From NCBI GenBank assembly GCA_037179515.1, contig JAXCGZ010022675.1:124001-188000 (forward strand): DNA of 64,000 bases, written 5' to 3'. Both the position numbers and the translations under genes were made by a program. The notes under the pieces were generated by a model. It worked only from the letters and a program-made list of their open reading frames with translations. It had not been told where the DNA came from and did no database searches. This document shows, piece by piece, positions 47,818 to 57,990 of this stretch. The stretch is from Halocaridina rubra. Taxonomy: Eukaryota; Arthropoda; Malacostraca; Decapoda; Atyidae. Each line of letters starts with the position of its first letter. Positions within the stretch are counted from its first letter, which is position 1.

Positions 47818-48057
47818 CTCTATGATAATCACCTTGGATGACTGTGCTAATGTCCGGTTCTAGGTGGACACAGGTGCTGCTCGTACTCTTTTCAGTGAAC
47901 GGGAATATTTGAAGTGTTTTCCTAAGGCTAAGCCTAAAATACTGCCTTCAAAGGCTAAACTGGAGAAGTATGGAGGTTCAAAATTCCTGTGTGTGGGGAG
48001 GTTTAGGTAAAAATCAAGTTCTAACGTCATGTTTTAGGGAATCAAGCTACTGTAATA
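47818..48057 (+). pseudogene. Aspartic protease of element B
   Basis: The active-site motif VDTGAARTLFSE lies near 47865, with the downstream GRDLLLALT-type flap region at 48083. At least three in-frame stops (near 47860, 48007 and 48040). Confidence 0.72.
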
Positions 48058-49340
48058 GTGAGGGGTTTTGGTCCTAACCTATTAGGTCGTGATTTATTGC
48101 TTGCTCTAACTATTAGCCTAAGTCTAGTGGACAGTGTTGTGCATGCTATTGCTGAGAAGTCTTTCGTGGGGAAATTTCCTGATTTGTTCCGAGAAGAATT
48201 AGGAGGTTATAAGGGAATAGAAATTTTTTTCAAGTGGTTGAGGCAGTATTACATAAGCATTACCAGACCAAAAATGTACCATATGCTATGCATGCTAATG
48301 TAGATGCAGCGTTGGATAAATTGTTGGAACAAAATATCATCGAGCCAGTTGCTTACTCTAACTGGGCTGATCCTATTTTACCTGTGCTGAAAGGTGACGA
48401 AACTGTACGTATTTGCAGAGACTATCATTTGACTGTTAACCAATTGTGTAAAGTTACCAAATATTCTGTGCCTAGCATTGATGACCTATTTGCTACTTTA
48501 GGGAGTGGGAAAATATTTTGGAAATTGGACATGAAGAGTGCCTACAATCAGATTCTTCTTAGCCCTGAGTCACGTTCACTCACTACTACTTACACTCACT
48601 GAGGATTGTTTCAGTATAGCAGTTTGTGTTTCGGTATAGCTAGTGCTTCGGGAATTTTCCAACAAACTATGGAGAATTTTTTGCGAGGTATTCGTGGCAT
48701 TTCTATTTTTCTTGATGGCATACTAGTAATGGGAGATAACTCTTGTGAACATGAGGAGCGTGTTTGCAATGTTTTAGGAAGACTAGAGGAAGTTGGACTG
48801 ATACTGCATCCTACTAAGTGTTCTTTGGTATTGACCAAGTACAGCATTTGGGTTATACAAATGATTCTACCAGTTTGAAACCTACTAAGAAAGTAGATGT
48901 TATATGTAATGGCCTTGAGCACAAGGATTTCACCCAATTACACAGTTATTTAGGAAGGTTAAATTTCTATAGGAAGTTCTTGGTAAATGCTGCTGCTTCT
49001 CTTGAGCCTTTGAATAGTCTTTTGAGAAAGGATGTTAAATGGAAGTGGAGTGAGGAAGATAGTGAAGCTTTACAAGCATCTAAATTGCTATTATTAGATG
49101 CCTGTCCTAATTAATTTTGACCCTAATTTACCTATTGTAGTGTCTGCTGACAGGTCTAAGTATGGTTTGAGTGATGTTCTTTGTCAAAAGAAGGATGGTG
49201 CTGAATTACCAGTTGTTTTTGCATCCCGAACTCTAAATAAAGCTGAGGCCAATCATTCTCGGACACAGAAGGAGGCCCTCGCACTTGATTTTGGCCGGAA
49301 GCTATGTACCATGTTGGATCTAATACACCCGAGGAAATAA
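48058..49340 (+). pseudogene. Reverse transcriptase and start of RNase H, element B
   Basis: RT pieces include VRICRDYHLTVNQL, KIFWKLDMKSAYNQILL (palm Asp), GIASASGIFQQTMENF and the catalytic box, which reads FLDGILVMG where the family has YLDDILV. One of the paired aspartates is lost. The connection domain follows (LHSYLGRLNFYRKFL), then the RNase H start (LPIVVSADRSKYGLSDVLCQ, FASRTLNKAEANHSRTQKEA). A TGA at 48600-48602 and frameshifts near 48250, 48850 and 49100 break it. The rest of RNase H and the integrase are deleted. Confidence 0.85.
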
Positions 49341-49786
49341 GTACAACAGATTGTGTTGTCTAAGCAAGACCAGCAAAAAGTCTAAATATGACAATAATAT
49401 TGCTAGAAATATAGAGTTGACACCTAAGTCTTCTGTTATGGTGCAGAATTATTCTACAGTTTCTAAGGATCTTTGGGTTCCTGCACAAGTGTTGAAATAA
49501 ACTGGTTTTGTCTCTTACAAATGTGAACTTTCAGGAGGACATGTAGTGAGCTGTCATCAAAACCAGATTCTAAATTGATTTACACTGAGTACTTCGTCTA
49601 TACCTATTAAGACTTTCTCACCTGTTATAAGTGATGAGTCTGCTCTTTTGCCTATGGTTCATGAGAGAGTAGATAAACCTGATGGGGGAGCTGAAGTGAA
49701 CGTTCCACCCAAACTGGCTACTTTGGTACGCCGCTCTGCTAGAGTTGTCAAGCCTTCGAATCTGCTTAATTTGTAGGGGGGAGTGG
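49341..49786 (+). pseudogene. pol C-terminus and polypurine tract, element B
   Basis: After the deletion the frame resumes in the post-integrase region (MVQNYSTVSKDLWVPAQVLK, TGFVSYKCEL, ATLVRRSARVVKPSNLLNL and stop), typical of K02A2.6-like pol tails. The purine-rich GGGGGGAGTGG then abuts the 3' LTR. Confidence 0.72.
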
Positions 49787-50063
49787 TGTAATGAAGTGGT
49801 AATATTGTACATAGTGTATGCTACTTCTAAGTTAAGTTCTATCTTACATGTTTTGTTGAGAAACATTATTTTTATTCTAATCTGATTCTAGTAAGTAGAA
49901 GAGTTCTCTTCTCCCGTCAAATCTGAGAGATATCCGACGACACCTGAAAATAGCTCCAGGCATTTCCTACATATTTCCTATCCTTTTCTGTTATCCTACC
50001 CATACTAGCAAAACCCTAACCCTATTTCTAATACCACTAAGTAATATATATCATAGTGATAGT
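49787..50063 (+). repeat. 3' LTR of element B
   Basis: Starts TGTAATG after the polypurine tract and matches the split 5' LTR. It keeps the ~20-30 bases (CTTTTCTGTTATCC region) missing at the LINE insertion. Confidence 0.86.
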
Positions 50064-50330
50064 TATAGTCCTCTGGCTATAGTTCTCTTTCTCCCTCAAG
50101 CATGAACCATCTAAGATTACTCTTGTGGCAATACTGCTTGCATTGCACCACACAACACCCTTACCTGACTTTGGGGCATACCATTTCCCTCTCACTGGGT
50201 CCTCTTGTCTCAATCTCCTTATAAACTTTTGCAGCATCTTCATCGTTAGCTGCCTGACCTTGTCTTCCCATCTGATGCTCTCTGCTCTTCTCTTTATGTA
50301 ACTACAAGCTACCCGTAACCAACCTGCCAC
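50064..50330 (-). pseudogene. RNase H fragment of Gypsy-like element A
   Basis: Encodes WEDKVRQLTMKMLQKFIRRL, DPVRGKWYAPKSGKG and WCNASSIATRVILDG. The family usually has Asp in WCDASS, so the first RNase H catalytic residue seems lost. It ends at the element B junction (ENYSQ). Confidence 0.75.
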
Positions 50331-50455
50331 AGGTTAATGGCTCACCAATTATCTGCACATAGAAAACAGCTCTCTCCTACTTAAGTCTTGCTGCATTTCC
50401 GGAATCTCATTACCCCTACGGAAAATGAGCTCACCATTCTTTCCTCTTTCCAATC

Positions 50456-51255
50456 TCATACCCAAAACAGTATCCCCTTCCAGTGGTTCTGGTGGTTTTG
50501 TAGCAAGTCCATACAAACGCAGCTACTCCACAACTTCCGTACACTAACCTTGGTCTCATGTATTATTATATCATCTATATATGAGTTTGTGGCGGTTTCC
50601 AACCCTTTCCTCTTCCTTAGTACTGTCTTGATTATCTTGGTCATGATTCTTGGCGCTGAACTTAGTCTGAAGCCCAGCCTCATTAGGCAGTATGTCCTTC
50701 CTCTGTAATTCACAATCTGGTACTTCCACAGCTTCTCTGCAACGTGGACTTGCAGGTAAGCCGGCTTCAGATCAACTCTAGCAGAGGCCCCACTCATCTG
50801 CCTCCACTCCCTCAGCGTCTCACTGCAAACATCAGTAGCGTCATCTCCAGTGTGAGACATAACATATTTGTTAAGTCGCGAAAGTCCAGTACTGGCCAAA
50901 ATTTGCTCTTGTTTGGCTGGACCACCGCCATCAATGGTAGCACTCCACATTCTACTTCCGTCAACCATGTCACCAGTATACCTTCATCGATCCACCTCTA
51001 CACCTCTCGGTCAAATTATATCCTCACAGGCTCTCTCACTGCAGCCCACCTTTTTCTCTAACACCAGCAGCCCCTCTTTCAAATACCACTCCACCACCCA
51101 CTTAGTACTGTGAAATTCTGCAATGAAATCCTTGTCCACTCTCTTGCACAGACTGGCCTTCTGTTCTGTGCCTAACTCTTATCTCAACTTTCCATGTTTC
51201 TTGGCTTTCACTTTTCCTGCCACCCTTTCCTGCCCTACATTCACAACTGTCACTG
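50456..51255 (-). pseudogene. Reverse transcriptase of Gypsy-like element A
   Basis: 170 clean codons (50456-50968) contain MWSATIDGGGPAKQEQILA, ARVDLKPAYLQVHVAEKLWK (palm Asp), YCLMRLGFRLSSAPRIMTKI and the catalytic YIDDIIIHE box, which is intact. Upstream (50970-51255) the frame is broken but still shows the WVVEWYLKEG-type N-terminal region. CR1 copy G separates it from the protease. Confidence 0.83.
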
Positions 51256-51257
51256 CA

Positions 51258-52481
51258 CTACTAAGGAAACATATCTCTCTTCACTTGGAATCCTTCAACT
51301 TTTTGTCAGTGAGGCAACATGGCTTCAGAGAAGGCAGATCAACAGTAACAAACTTATTAGAATTTTATGATGAGGTAAGCCAAATCTTACAGGAAAGAGA
51401 GGGCTGGGCAGATTGCATATTCCTAGACTTCCAGAAAACGTTTGACACTGTTCCACATGGGAGACTTATTAGGAAGCTGCAATCAATGGCTAGAATAGGT
51501 GGAAATGTTTTGGAATGGATAAAAACTTACTTAGAAGGAAGGGAGCAGAGGGTTAGAGTAAGACACTCAGTGTCTGAATGGAGAAGAGTTAGTGGTGGAG
51601 TTCCACAGGGTTCAGTTTTAGGGCCACTTTTGTTCCTTGTATATGTAAATGACCTACCAGAGTCTGTAAATTCATTCATGAATATGTTTGCAGATGATGA
51701 AAAGATTGTGAAGAAAGTAAAAAACGAGAACAATGGTAGAGAACTTCAGGAGGATCTAAATAATCTGCATGAGTGGTCAGAAAAGTGGCTAATGAAATTC
51801 AATACTTCAAAATGTAAGGTAATGAGAATGGGTACAAGTGCAAGAAGGCCCAAGCTTGACTACTCGGTGGCTGGAGTACAACTTCAAGAGACAGAAAATG
51901 AGAGAGATCTAGGAGTAAACATACTGGCAGATTTGTGTCCAGAAATACATATAAATGGCATAGTAAGGGCAGCATATGCATTCTTATCAAATGTAAGGGT
52001 AGCCTTCAGGCACATGGACAAGGAAATGTTCAGAAATATTTATGTAACCTATGTGAGGCCAAAACTCGAATATGCAGCCCCCTTTTGAAATCCGCACTTG
52101 AAAAAGCACATAGCTAAGCTTGAAAAAGTTCAAAGACATGCCACGAAACTGGTGCCAGAAATACGCAATCTCAGTTATGATGAGAGGCTGAGGGAATTAG
52201 ACTTACCATCACTCAAAGCTAGATGAGTGAGGGGGGATATGGTGACAGTCTTTAAATTCCTTCATGGTTATGATAGAGTGGATAGGGATCGATATTTTGA
52301 TATGGCTGGCTCTAGAACTAGAGGTCATAGTTTGAAGCTTCGTAAGAAAAGTTCTTTGCAGGATGTAAGGAAATACTTTTTCAGTGTAAAGGTAGTTGAT
52401 AATTGGAATTGGCTAAGCGAGGAGGTAGTTAATGCTATCTCAATCCATAGTTTTAAGGACAGGTATGATAAGTATCACTAA
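51258..52481 (+). pseudogene. CR1 RT and C-terminus, copy G
   Basis: Open from the truncation to a TGA at 52086-52088, where sisters have Trp in APFWNPH. It restarts in the same frame, with a second stop near 52225, and runs to the native end. The catalytic box reads FADDEKIV (Ala-to-Glu after DD) and motif A reads FQKTFDTVP. Only a few changes from copy E, so the insertion is fairly young. Confidence 0.88.
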
Positions 52482-52573
52482 GTCTAAAATGGAACCGATC
52501 AGGAGACGGGAAGATACGAGCTTTGGGCTCTTTCCCGTAAACACAATTAGGTAATCACAATTAGGTAATCACA
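51258..52573 (+). mobile_element. CR1-clade LINE, copy G (plus strand), nested in element A
   Basis: The only CR1 copy here on the plus strand. It starts at LLRKHISLHLESF and ends with two 15-base tail units. The left host flank is CA-rich (CACAACTGTCACTGCA) and the right flank begins CCTTATCC. Length and truncation are typical of the family. Confidence 0.93.
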
Positions 52574-52653
52574 CCTTATCCTGCCTCTCGCTACTTGCAA
52601 AATGTTCACTGGTACCAGCACATTGCCAAAAACTGCAACTCCATCACGAATTG

Positions 52654-53322
52654 TCATACCTCCCAGTTGTTTATTATATCAATTCCCATTACTATATCTA
52701 TGCCAGTCATCACATTAGCAATCACAATCGCTGCATTTCTCAGGTGTATTCCTTGCACTGTCAACTCTATCTCTTTACTGCCCTCACATTCAATCTGTCT
52801 TCCTTCCACCGTTACTAACCCTTCTACCTTCGCTATGCATTTCCCCACCAAACGAGAAGCCCACACTGTAATGGAACTACCTGAATCGACAAGTGCTCTC
52901 ACCTCCCTTCCTCCCACGCTATTACTGATCACTGGCAAAGAAGGTGGAAACGCCTTTAACTGTCTGAGGAGTAAGCTTCCGGAGCAGCAGCTCCCCCTTG
53001 CCCATTTCCATACTTGCAGAGGCTTGCAATAATGACCTTCCCTCCTACACTTGAAGCATGTTATGGGTGGTCGTGGCTTCTTGCACCCTCTTGCCATATG
53101 AGGGCCACCAAGCCTATAACAGCAACCCTTGAACACCTTGTTTTCTCCTTTCGTGCCTCCTTGCTGGTGATACCCATGGCAACTGGGTACCCTTGCTGAC
53201 CTTCCATCAATGACGGTCCTCTGGCCACAACTACTACAAGTTCTTGACCTCCCACCACCTGATGCTAACACTCTTGCTCTTGCAATTAGCTCAGTTAAAT
53301 CTACTGTTTCAACATTCTGCAT
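52654..53322 (-). pseudogene. gag zinc knuckles and aspartic protease, Gypsy-like element A
   Basis: 222 open codons. Residues ~60-110 hold two retroviral-type zinc knuckles (CCYRLGGPHMARGC and CFKCRREGHYCK, the first with one Cys replaced). Then comes the protease, with active site VRALVDSGSSITVWASRLVG and the downstream ANVMTGIDIVMGIDIINNW flap/dimer region. In life the protease would process Gag-Pol. The open frame is long but lies in an element broken elsewhere. Confidence 0.85.
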
Positions 53323-53747
53323 CTACTGAAGTTCCATGGAGATCCAATCTGGGAAACCAGTCACAAATGCCAGCTTTATTGCCCGCTGCAGACCCTCTCC
53401 CTTCCATCCTGCCAGTCCTGCTAACTGCCTGATCTCATTTGCAAAAACATCCACTTGCTCACCTGTCCAGTGCATCTTCCTAAACCTTCCATAGGCCTCG
53501 AACATCCCTTGCGAGAAGGCCAACTTCAATCTGCTCTCGATCTTCTTGGCATCTAGCGATCATCATCACACACTTCGAGATACAGAGCCAACACATCTCC
53601 TTCCAGGAACAAAGGTATAAAACTGGCTAAATCCTTAATCTCCACTAATCTCAACACTAATAGGATCTTTTTTAGCCAGGCAACCACATCACCCTGACCA
53701 TCAAATGGTTTCATCATTTCACCACTCAATTTGTCTTTTCCAGCCAT
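53323..53747 (-). pseudogene. gag N-terminus and capsid, Gypsy-like element A
   Basis: Starts MAGKDKLSGEMMKPFDGQGD, 28 bases inside the 5' LTR, and continues with VAWLKKILLVLRLVEIKDLA and FIPLFLEGDVLALY. Frameshift and stop around 53530-53553; it resumes with FEAYGRFRKMHWTGEQVDVF and LAGWKGEGLQRAIKLAF. Typical capsid-like Gypsy gag. The very short leader leaves no obvious primer-binding site. Confidence 0.82.
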
Positions 53748-53774
53748 GGTGATAATTAGACAGCCTAGATAGCT

Positions 53775-54153
53775 TGTGGTCGAGATAGAAAAAAAAAGTT
53801 ATGTGTATCATGTACCTCAACTTAACTCCAGTGGTGCAAATCGGAAATCAGAAACCCACACACAACTGTTCAAAAACAGGCCTCTCCTTGCCCCTTTCTC
53901 CTAAAGTGCCACACACAAAGAATCAACACCTACACAAGGAGCTCCTGCTAAGCCTCCACAACTTAAAATTAAAGCAATTTCGTTACACAATCAACCAACT
54001 TAACAACTCCACTGGCATTCCTTCATTGCCCCAAGGACCAGCCAAAATTAAAAACAACAGGCCGTTTCACAGCGTTGCCAACTCCCCTTCCGTTTTACCA
54101 GATCCAAATTGTACAAAATTATAAACAAAAACTATTGTCTTCACAAAGCCACA
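53775..54153 (-). repeat. 5' LTR of Gypsy-like element A
   Basis: Partner of 38691-39071 with the same ends and overall similarity of roughly 80%, so this insertion is old. It borders unique DNA at 54154. Confidence 0.88.
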
Positions 54154-55007
54154 ATTATGTTAGGCTAGATTAGGTTAGGTTAGATTTATATTCCTGATTT
54201 ATTGTCTATGGATTTTTACTTGTGACTCTGTTACCTGGATTTGATTAGTCAGCGCTATAAAAATAACTAAGACATTTTAATTGAGACGTGATTGCTATAA
54301 ATAGCCTTCCTGAATAAAGTCAATCATTTAATAATTATACAATTTATTAAGAACTGGCAATGTAAGGCACTATTGTAATAAAATTACATAAAGGACAGAA
54401 CTTTTTTTTTTTTTCCAAACAAAATGGTTGTTACTTTTAACACCCGTTGTAGGTGGGGAAACTTTGATAAAGAGAAGACTTCAAAATTTGAATTGAAATT
54501 TGTGTCTAGCATTTGCTTTGACTTCAGCTTTATAATGTGTCATATATTAATTTCCCATACAGTTTATGATATAGATGAAAGATTGAGTTCTTCAATCAGT
54601 GATCAGCTCCGAGTATTCCAGTATCATTTCATGGATGAAATTCAAGGTGATCAACTATAGATTTACATGCTTTTCATGATTAGGGATATTAAAGTTAGTA
54701 GAAATACCAACCTGAAGTTATAATTATCATTATTATTATTATTCTTTAATTTTACATCAAAAATGTAAAGATTGTGAACTATATATGACTGCAGTACAAA
54801 TGGCATGTTAATATGAGTGACATTTGCTGTCCCACATCTAACTTTATTTTTCTCTATAATATCCCAATCTGCTTAAGTTTATGTTTCCATACATCAAAAT
54901 CCCTCAGGGCTGCAGGCAGAACCACCTACTGCCTAAAAGTGATAGAAGCCTTTGGGAGCATTTTGGGTCAACAGATAAATAAAGAACTGTTTTAAGATTC
55001 ACAGTGA
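54154..55007. other. AT-rich spacer, no recognised gene
   Basis: Short GGTTAGGTTAG-like motifs at 54160-54190, a T run at 54402-54415, and two open frames of 78 and 60 codons (54424-54660, 54813-54995) without recognisable domains. Confidence 0.6.
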
Positions 55008-55112
55008 GACCTCATTCAAATAGGGGTGGACACAGATATAGAGCTGGGAGAATAAGGCTATTTGCCATTGCAAGCACTCTGTGGTAGGATTTTACTCATG
55101 TTAATCAGGTTT
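55008..55112 (-). repeat. SINE fragment
   Basis: Contains CATTCAAATAGGGGTGGACA, GAGCTGGGAGAATAAGGCT and GTTAATCAGGTTTGTC, matching the SINE family of 21-38 kb; diverged. Confidence 0.6.
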
Positions 55113-57480
55113 GTCAGAAGTAAGAGAAGGATCATTAATGAGTCTGAGTGCCTAAAATTCAACCCTGTCAAGGAGATAAGTATAAGAAGAAGTACCCCAG
55201 ATGTGTGAGCAGTATTCTGAGCAGGGACGGATAAGACCTTTATAGATTTTAAGTAACTGTAGAGGAAAAGTTATGACAACAACGAAACAGAACCCCACTT
55301 ATTTGGATGAAGATTTAGAAATTTGGATTATGTGATTCTTCCAACACAAGTTAGAGGCTATATGGATTCCTAATATATTGACAGAATTAAGAGGCTAAAT
55401 TTCGTTAGTTTCGAAGACAATAGGGTTATAAGGAGAAGAATATAAAGAGATAGCCAGAAACTGTGTCTTGGAGGCATTGAGTTTAACTAAATTTTGAGTG
55501 CCCCACTCAGATACCCTCTGCAAATCGGAGTTGAGAGTAGAAGAAAGAGTGATACAAGACTGATTACGAGTAGCAGAGGAAGGTTGTGAAGAAGAAAAGG
55601 CAAAGTAAAAGTGAAGGGTAGAATTATCAGTAAAGGCATCAAGAAGAGAGGAAGATGGGGATTGTAGATGATCATTGATGAAGAGAAGGAAGAGAGTAGG
55701 TGAAAGAACAGAGCACTGTAGAACACCACTGGTAATAGAAAAAGGACTAGATGTCGCACCATCAACAACTACAGATATAAAACGGTCAGAAAGAAAACTG
55801 GAAATCAGAGAACAGAAAGAAGGGGTAAAGCCATAGGCAGGGAGTTTAGCTAACACAGCCTTGTGCCAGACTCTGTCAAAAGCCTTAGAGATATCAGGGC
55901 GACGACAATGGATTCCCAAAAGTTCCTCAGAGAAGATGACCATACATGAGATATATAGGACAGGTCACCAGTGAATCTTGCCTTGCAGAGGCTGTTCTGG
56001 TGATCAGATATAAGTGAGTTAGATCAAGCGTTTAAAGAAGTGAGCATTGAGCAAAGTGTTGAAAACTTTAGCAATAGAGAAGGTTAAGGCAATAGGTCGG
56101 TACTTTGAAGAAATAGAGCAGTCACCCTTCTTAGGAAAAGATTGAACTAGAGCATGCTTCCAAGATGAAGGATAGATTCTGGTTGACAGAATGAGGCGAA
56201 AAAGATGGCAAAGCACGGGAGCCAGTTCATCTGCAAACTCCTTAAGGAACCTTGCAGAGATACCATTGGGACCATATGCCTTGTTCGTCTTTAACGAGCA
56301 AAGAACCTTATGAACTTTGCGTGCAGAAAGGATAAGGGAGGGCATGGGGTTAGAGAGGGGTAAAGATTGAAGAACAGGTGTGCTGAAATAGTTTATAGTA
56401 GAGTTGGCAGAAAAATGAGAGCCAAAGAGAGTGGCTTGGTCAGTGAAAGAGCAAGCTATAGAACCATCAGAACAAATGAGAGGGGGAAAGCTTGAGTTAC
56501 AGAAGTTTTTGGAGAGGTTTTTGGCTAAGGATTAGAACCATTTGTCAGTGGGAGAGGAGTTAAGGTCAATAACTTTCCTTCTTATAAAGGAAGCCTTAGA
56601 CCTTCGAATCAGAGCAGTACAGCAATTCCTAACTATAATAAAAGCAGAGTGAGTGAAATCGGAAGGAGAGGCTTGGTAAGATCAGTGTGCCCAATTCCTG
56701 GCATGGATAGCATGGAGCAGTCATGGTCAAACCAAGGTTTAGGGGGAGAGAAAGTTTTTGTAGAAGAGGGGATGTACACCTCCATTCCCGAGGTCATAAT
56801 CTCAACAACTTTTAGGGCTACTTGATCAGGGTTGTGAGACCGAAAGCAGTTGTCATCCTATGGGAAGTCAAAGAGGAAGTTACGCAAATTTTCATGTTGG
56901 GTACGCTCGAAGTGCCAAAGGCGGCCCTGAGTAGGAGGGATTGGTGGAGGGGGGGCGAAAATGGAAGAGATTGAGATCATAGAGTGGTCAGATTTACCAA
57001 GAGGGGAAAGCAAAGAATAAGAGTAGTTTGAAGGCTTAGAAGTAAGAAATAGGTCAAGAGTGTTTGCTGCATGTTCGTAAGGATCAGGAACATGAGTAGG
57101 ATGTTTGATAATTTGCTCCAGGTCGTGAGTAATAGAGAAACAAGGGCCTCTTTTCCTCCCACATCAGTGTGAGAAGAATCAAGCCACTCACAGTGGTGTA
57201 CGTTGAAGTCTCCAATGTAGAGAACTTCGGCATGTGGGTGAGAAGATAGCACGGACTCATGGCATAAGGACAGGTATTCAAAGAAAGACACAAACTTGGT
57301 GGAGTTTGGAGAACAATAACAGAAGCAAAGGAAAATAGATTTTTAGCCAGAAAACATCAAAGTCAAGAGATACAAGGTCCATGAGACTCGCAATAGGAGT
57401 GTTAGTGTTACAGTAGGCACAGACCCCACCTTAGGAACGTAAACGAGTATTCAGATTATAGTGAGAGATTTGAAATCAGT
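55113..57480 (-). mobile_element. Decayed Jockey-like LINE
   Basis: A third, unrelated non-LTR element on the minus strand. An endonuclease piece is at 56977-57291 (HAEVLYIGDFNVHHCEW). RT fingers lie at 56019-56345 (NKAYGPNGISARFLKEFADE, YPSSWKHALVQSFPKKGD, SSKYRPIALT). The RT palm is at 55395-55943 (ISKAFDRVWHKAVLAKL, SITSGVLQCSVLSPTLFLLF). A C-terminal part near 55150-55280 reads LKIYKGLIRPCSEYCSHIWG. The catalytic box has become AFTDNSTLHF. Many frameshifts; old and inactive. Confidence 0.85.
55395..55943 (-). pseudogene. RT palm region of the Jockey-like LINE
   Basis: 182 open codons with DISKAFDRVWHKAVL (palm A), FSITSGVLQCSVLSPTLF (normally GVPQGSVLSP) and FTDNSTLHF (normally YADDSTLH). 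Both catalytic aspartates of the box are compromised. The C-terminus (NLVKLNASKTQFLAIS) fits the Jockey group. Confidence 0.82.
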
Positions 57481-57990
57481 CAGTGATTACACTGACAAAT
57501 GAGATGGGTACAACTTATTACCTCCCCTCTCAGGAAAAACAAAAATATATATATTACTAACTAGTGACATAAATATATAGTCATTTCCCCTAGCAAGGTT
57601 AACTTTAGGACTTACTGGGCAATTTTGGGACAGTTATGAGAATACTTAGAGCACCTTCTATGAAACACCATGATCTGGATTAGTATACATCCCTCATCTT
57701 ACAATACCACTTATTATTGCCTAGATCTGGGATTCTTTCTTTTCAATTTCTATGATCCTTGCTCATTTGCCCAGGGTGGTGGTGAGAGAAAATTTGGCAG
57801 CCATTTATCCTCAAGGAACTCAGAGGAGTGATCAAAGTATATTGCCTTCTTGTGCATGTGTGTGTTGTTAATGGGCCACACCTCCTTACTAGAGGAATTT
57901 TGCTCACTGTATATGCATGTTAGTATATGAACAAATACAAGCACACAAGCAACACCACAAACAGAAAAGCACAAGAAACAAATACATGTA
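57481..57990. other. Spacer without a recognised feature
   Basis: AT-rich; no coding, repeat or RNA signal recognised. Confidence 0.5.

Larger units (their letters stand above)
39871..50063 (+). mobile_element. Gypsy-like (K02A2.6-type) LTR retrotransposon B, nested in A
   Basis: The LTR starts TGTAATG at 39871 and 49787 and matches up to CATAGTGATAGT (46476 and 50063). A purine tract (TAGGGGGGAGTGG) precedes the 3' LTR. The internal region has gag, protease, RT, the start of RNase H and the pol C-terminus. Most of RNase H and the integrase are deleted near 49.3-49.4 kb, and several stops occur. The 5' LTR is split by the RTE-like LINE. No target duplication was found. Confidence 0.83.
38691..54153 (-). 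mobile_element. Gypsy-like LTR retrotransposon A, interrupted by other elements
   Basis: Two related ~380-bp LTRs (about 80% alike by eye) bound this minus-strand element. Each starts TGTGG and ends CCACA in element orientation. Flanking pentamers are ATTAG (38686-38690) and ATTAT (54154-54158), a possible 5-bp target duplication with one change. From 53.75 kb downward come gag, zinc knuckles and protease, RT, RNase H and integrase; a G-rich tract sits next to the 3' LTR. Elements B, the RTE-like LINE, CR1 F and CR1 G are later insertions. The pol segment between RNase H and the integrase core is missing at the B insertion. Confidence 0.85.
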
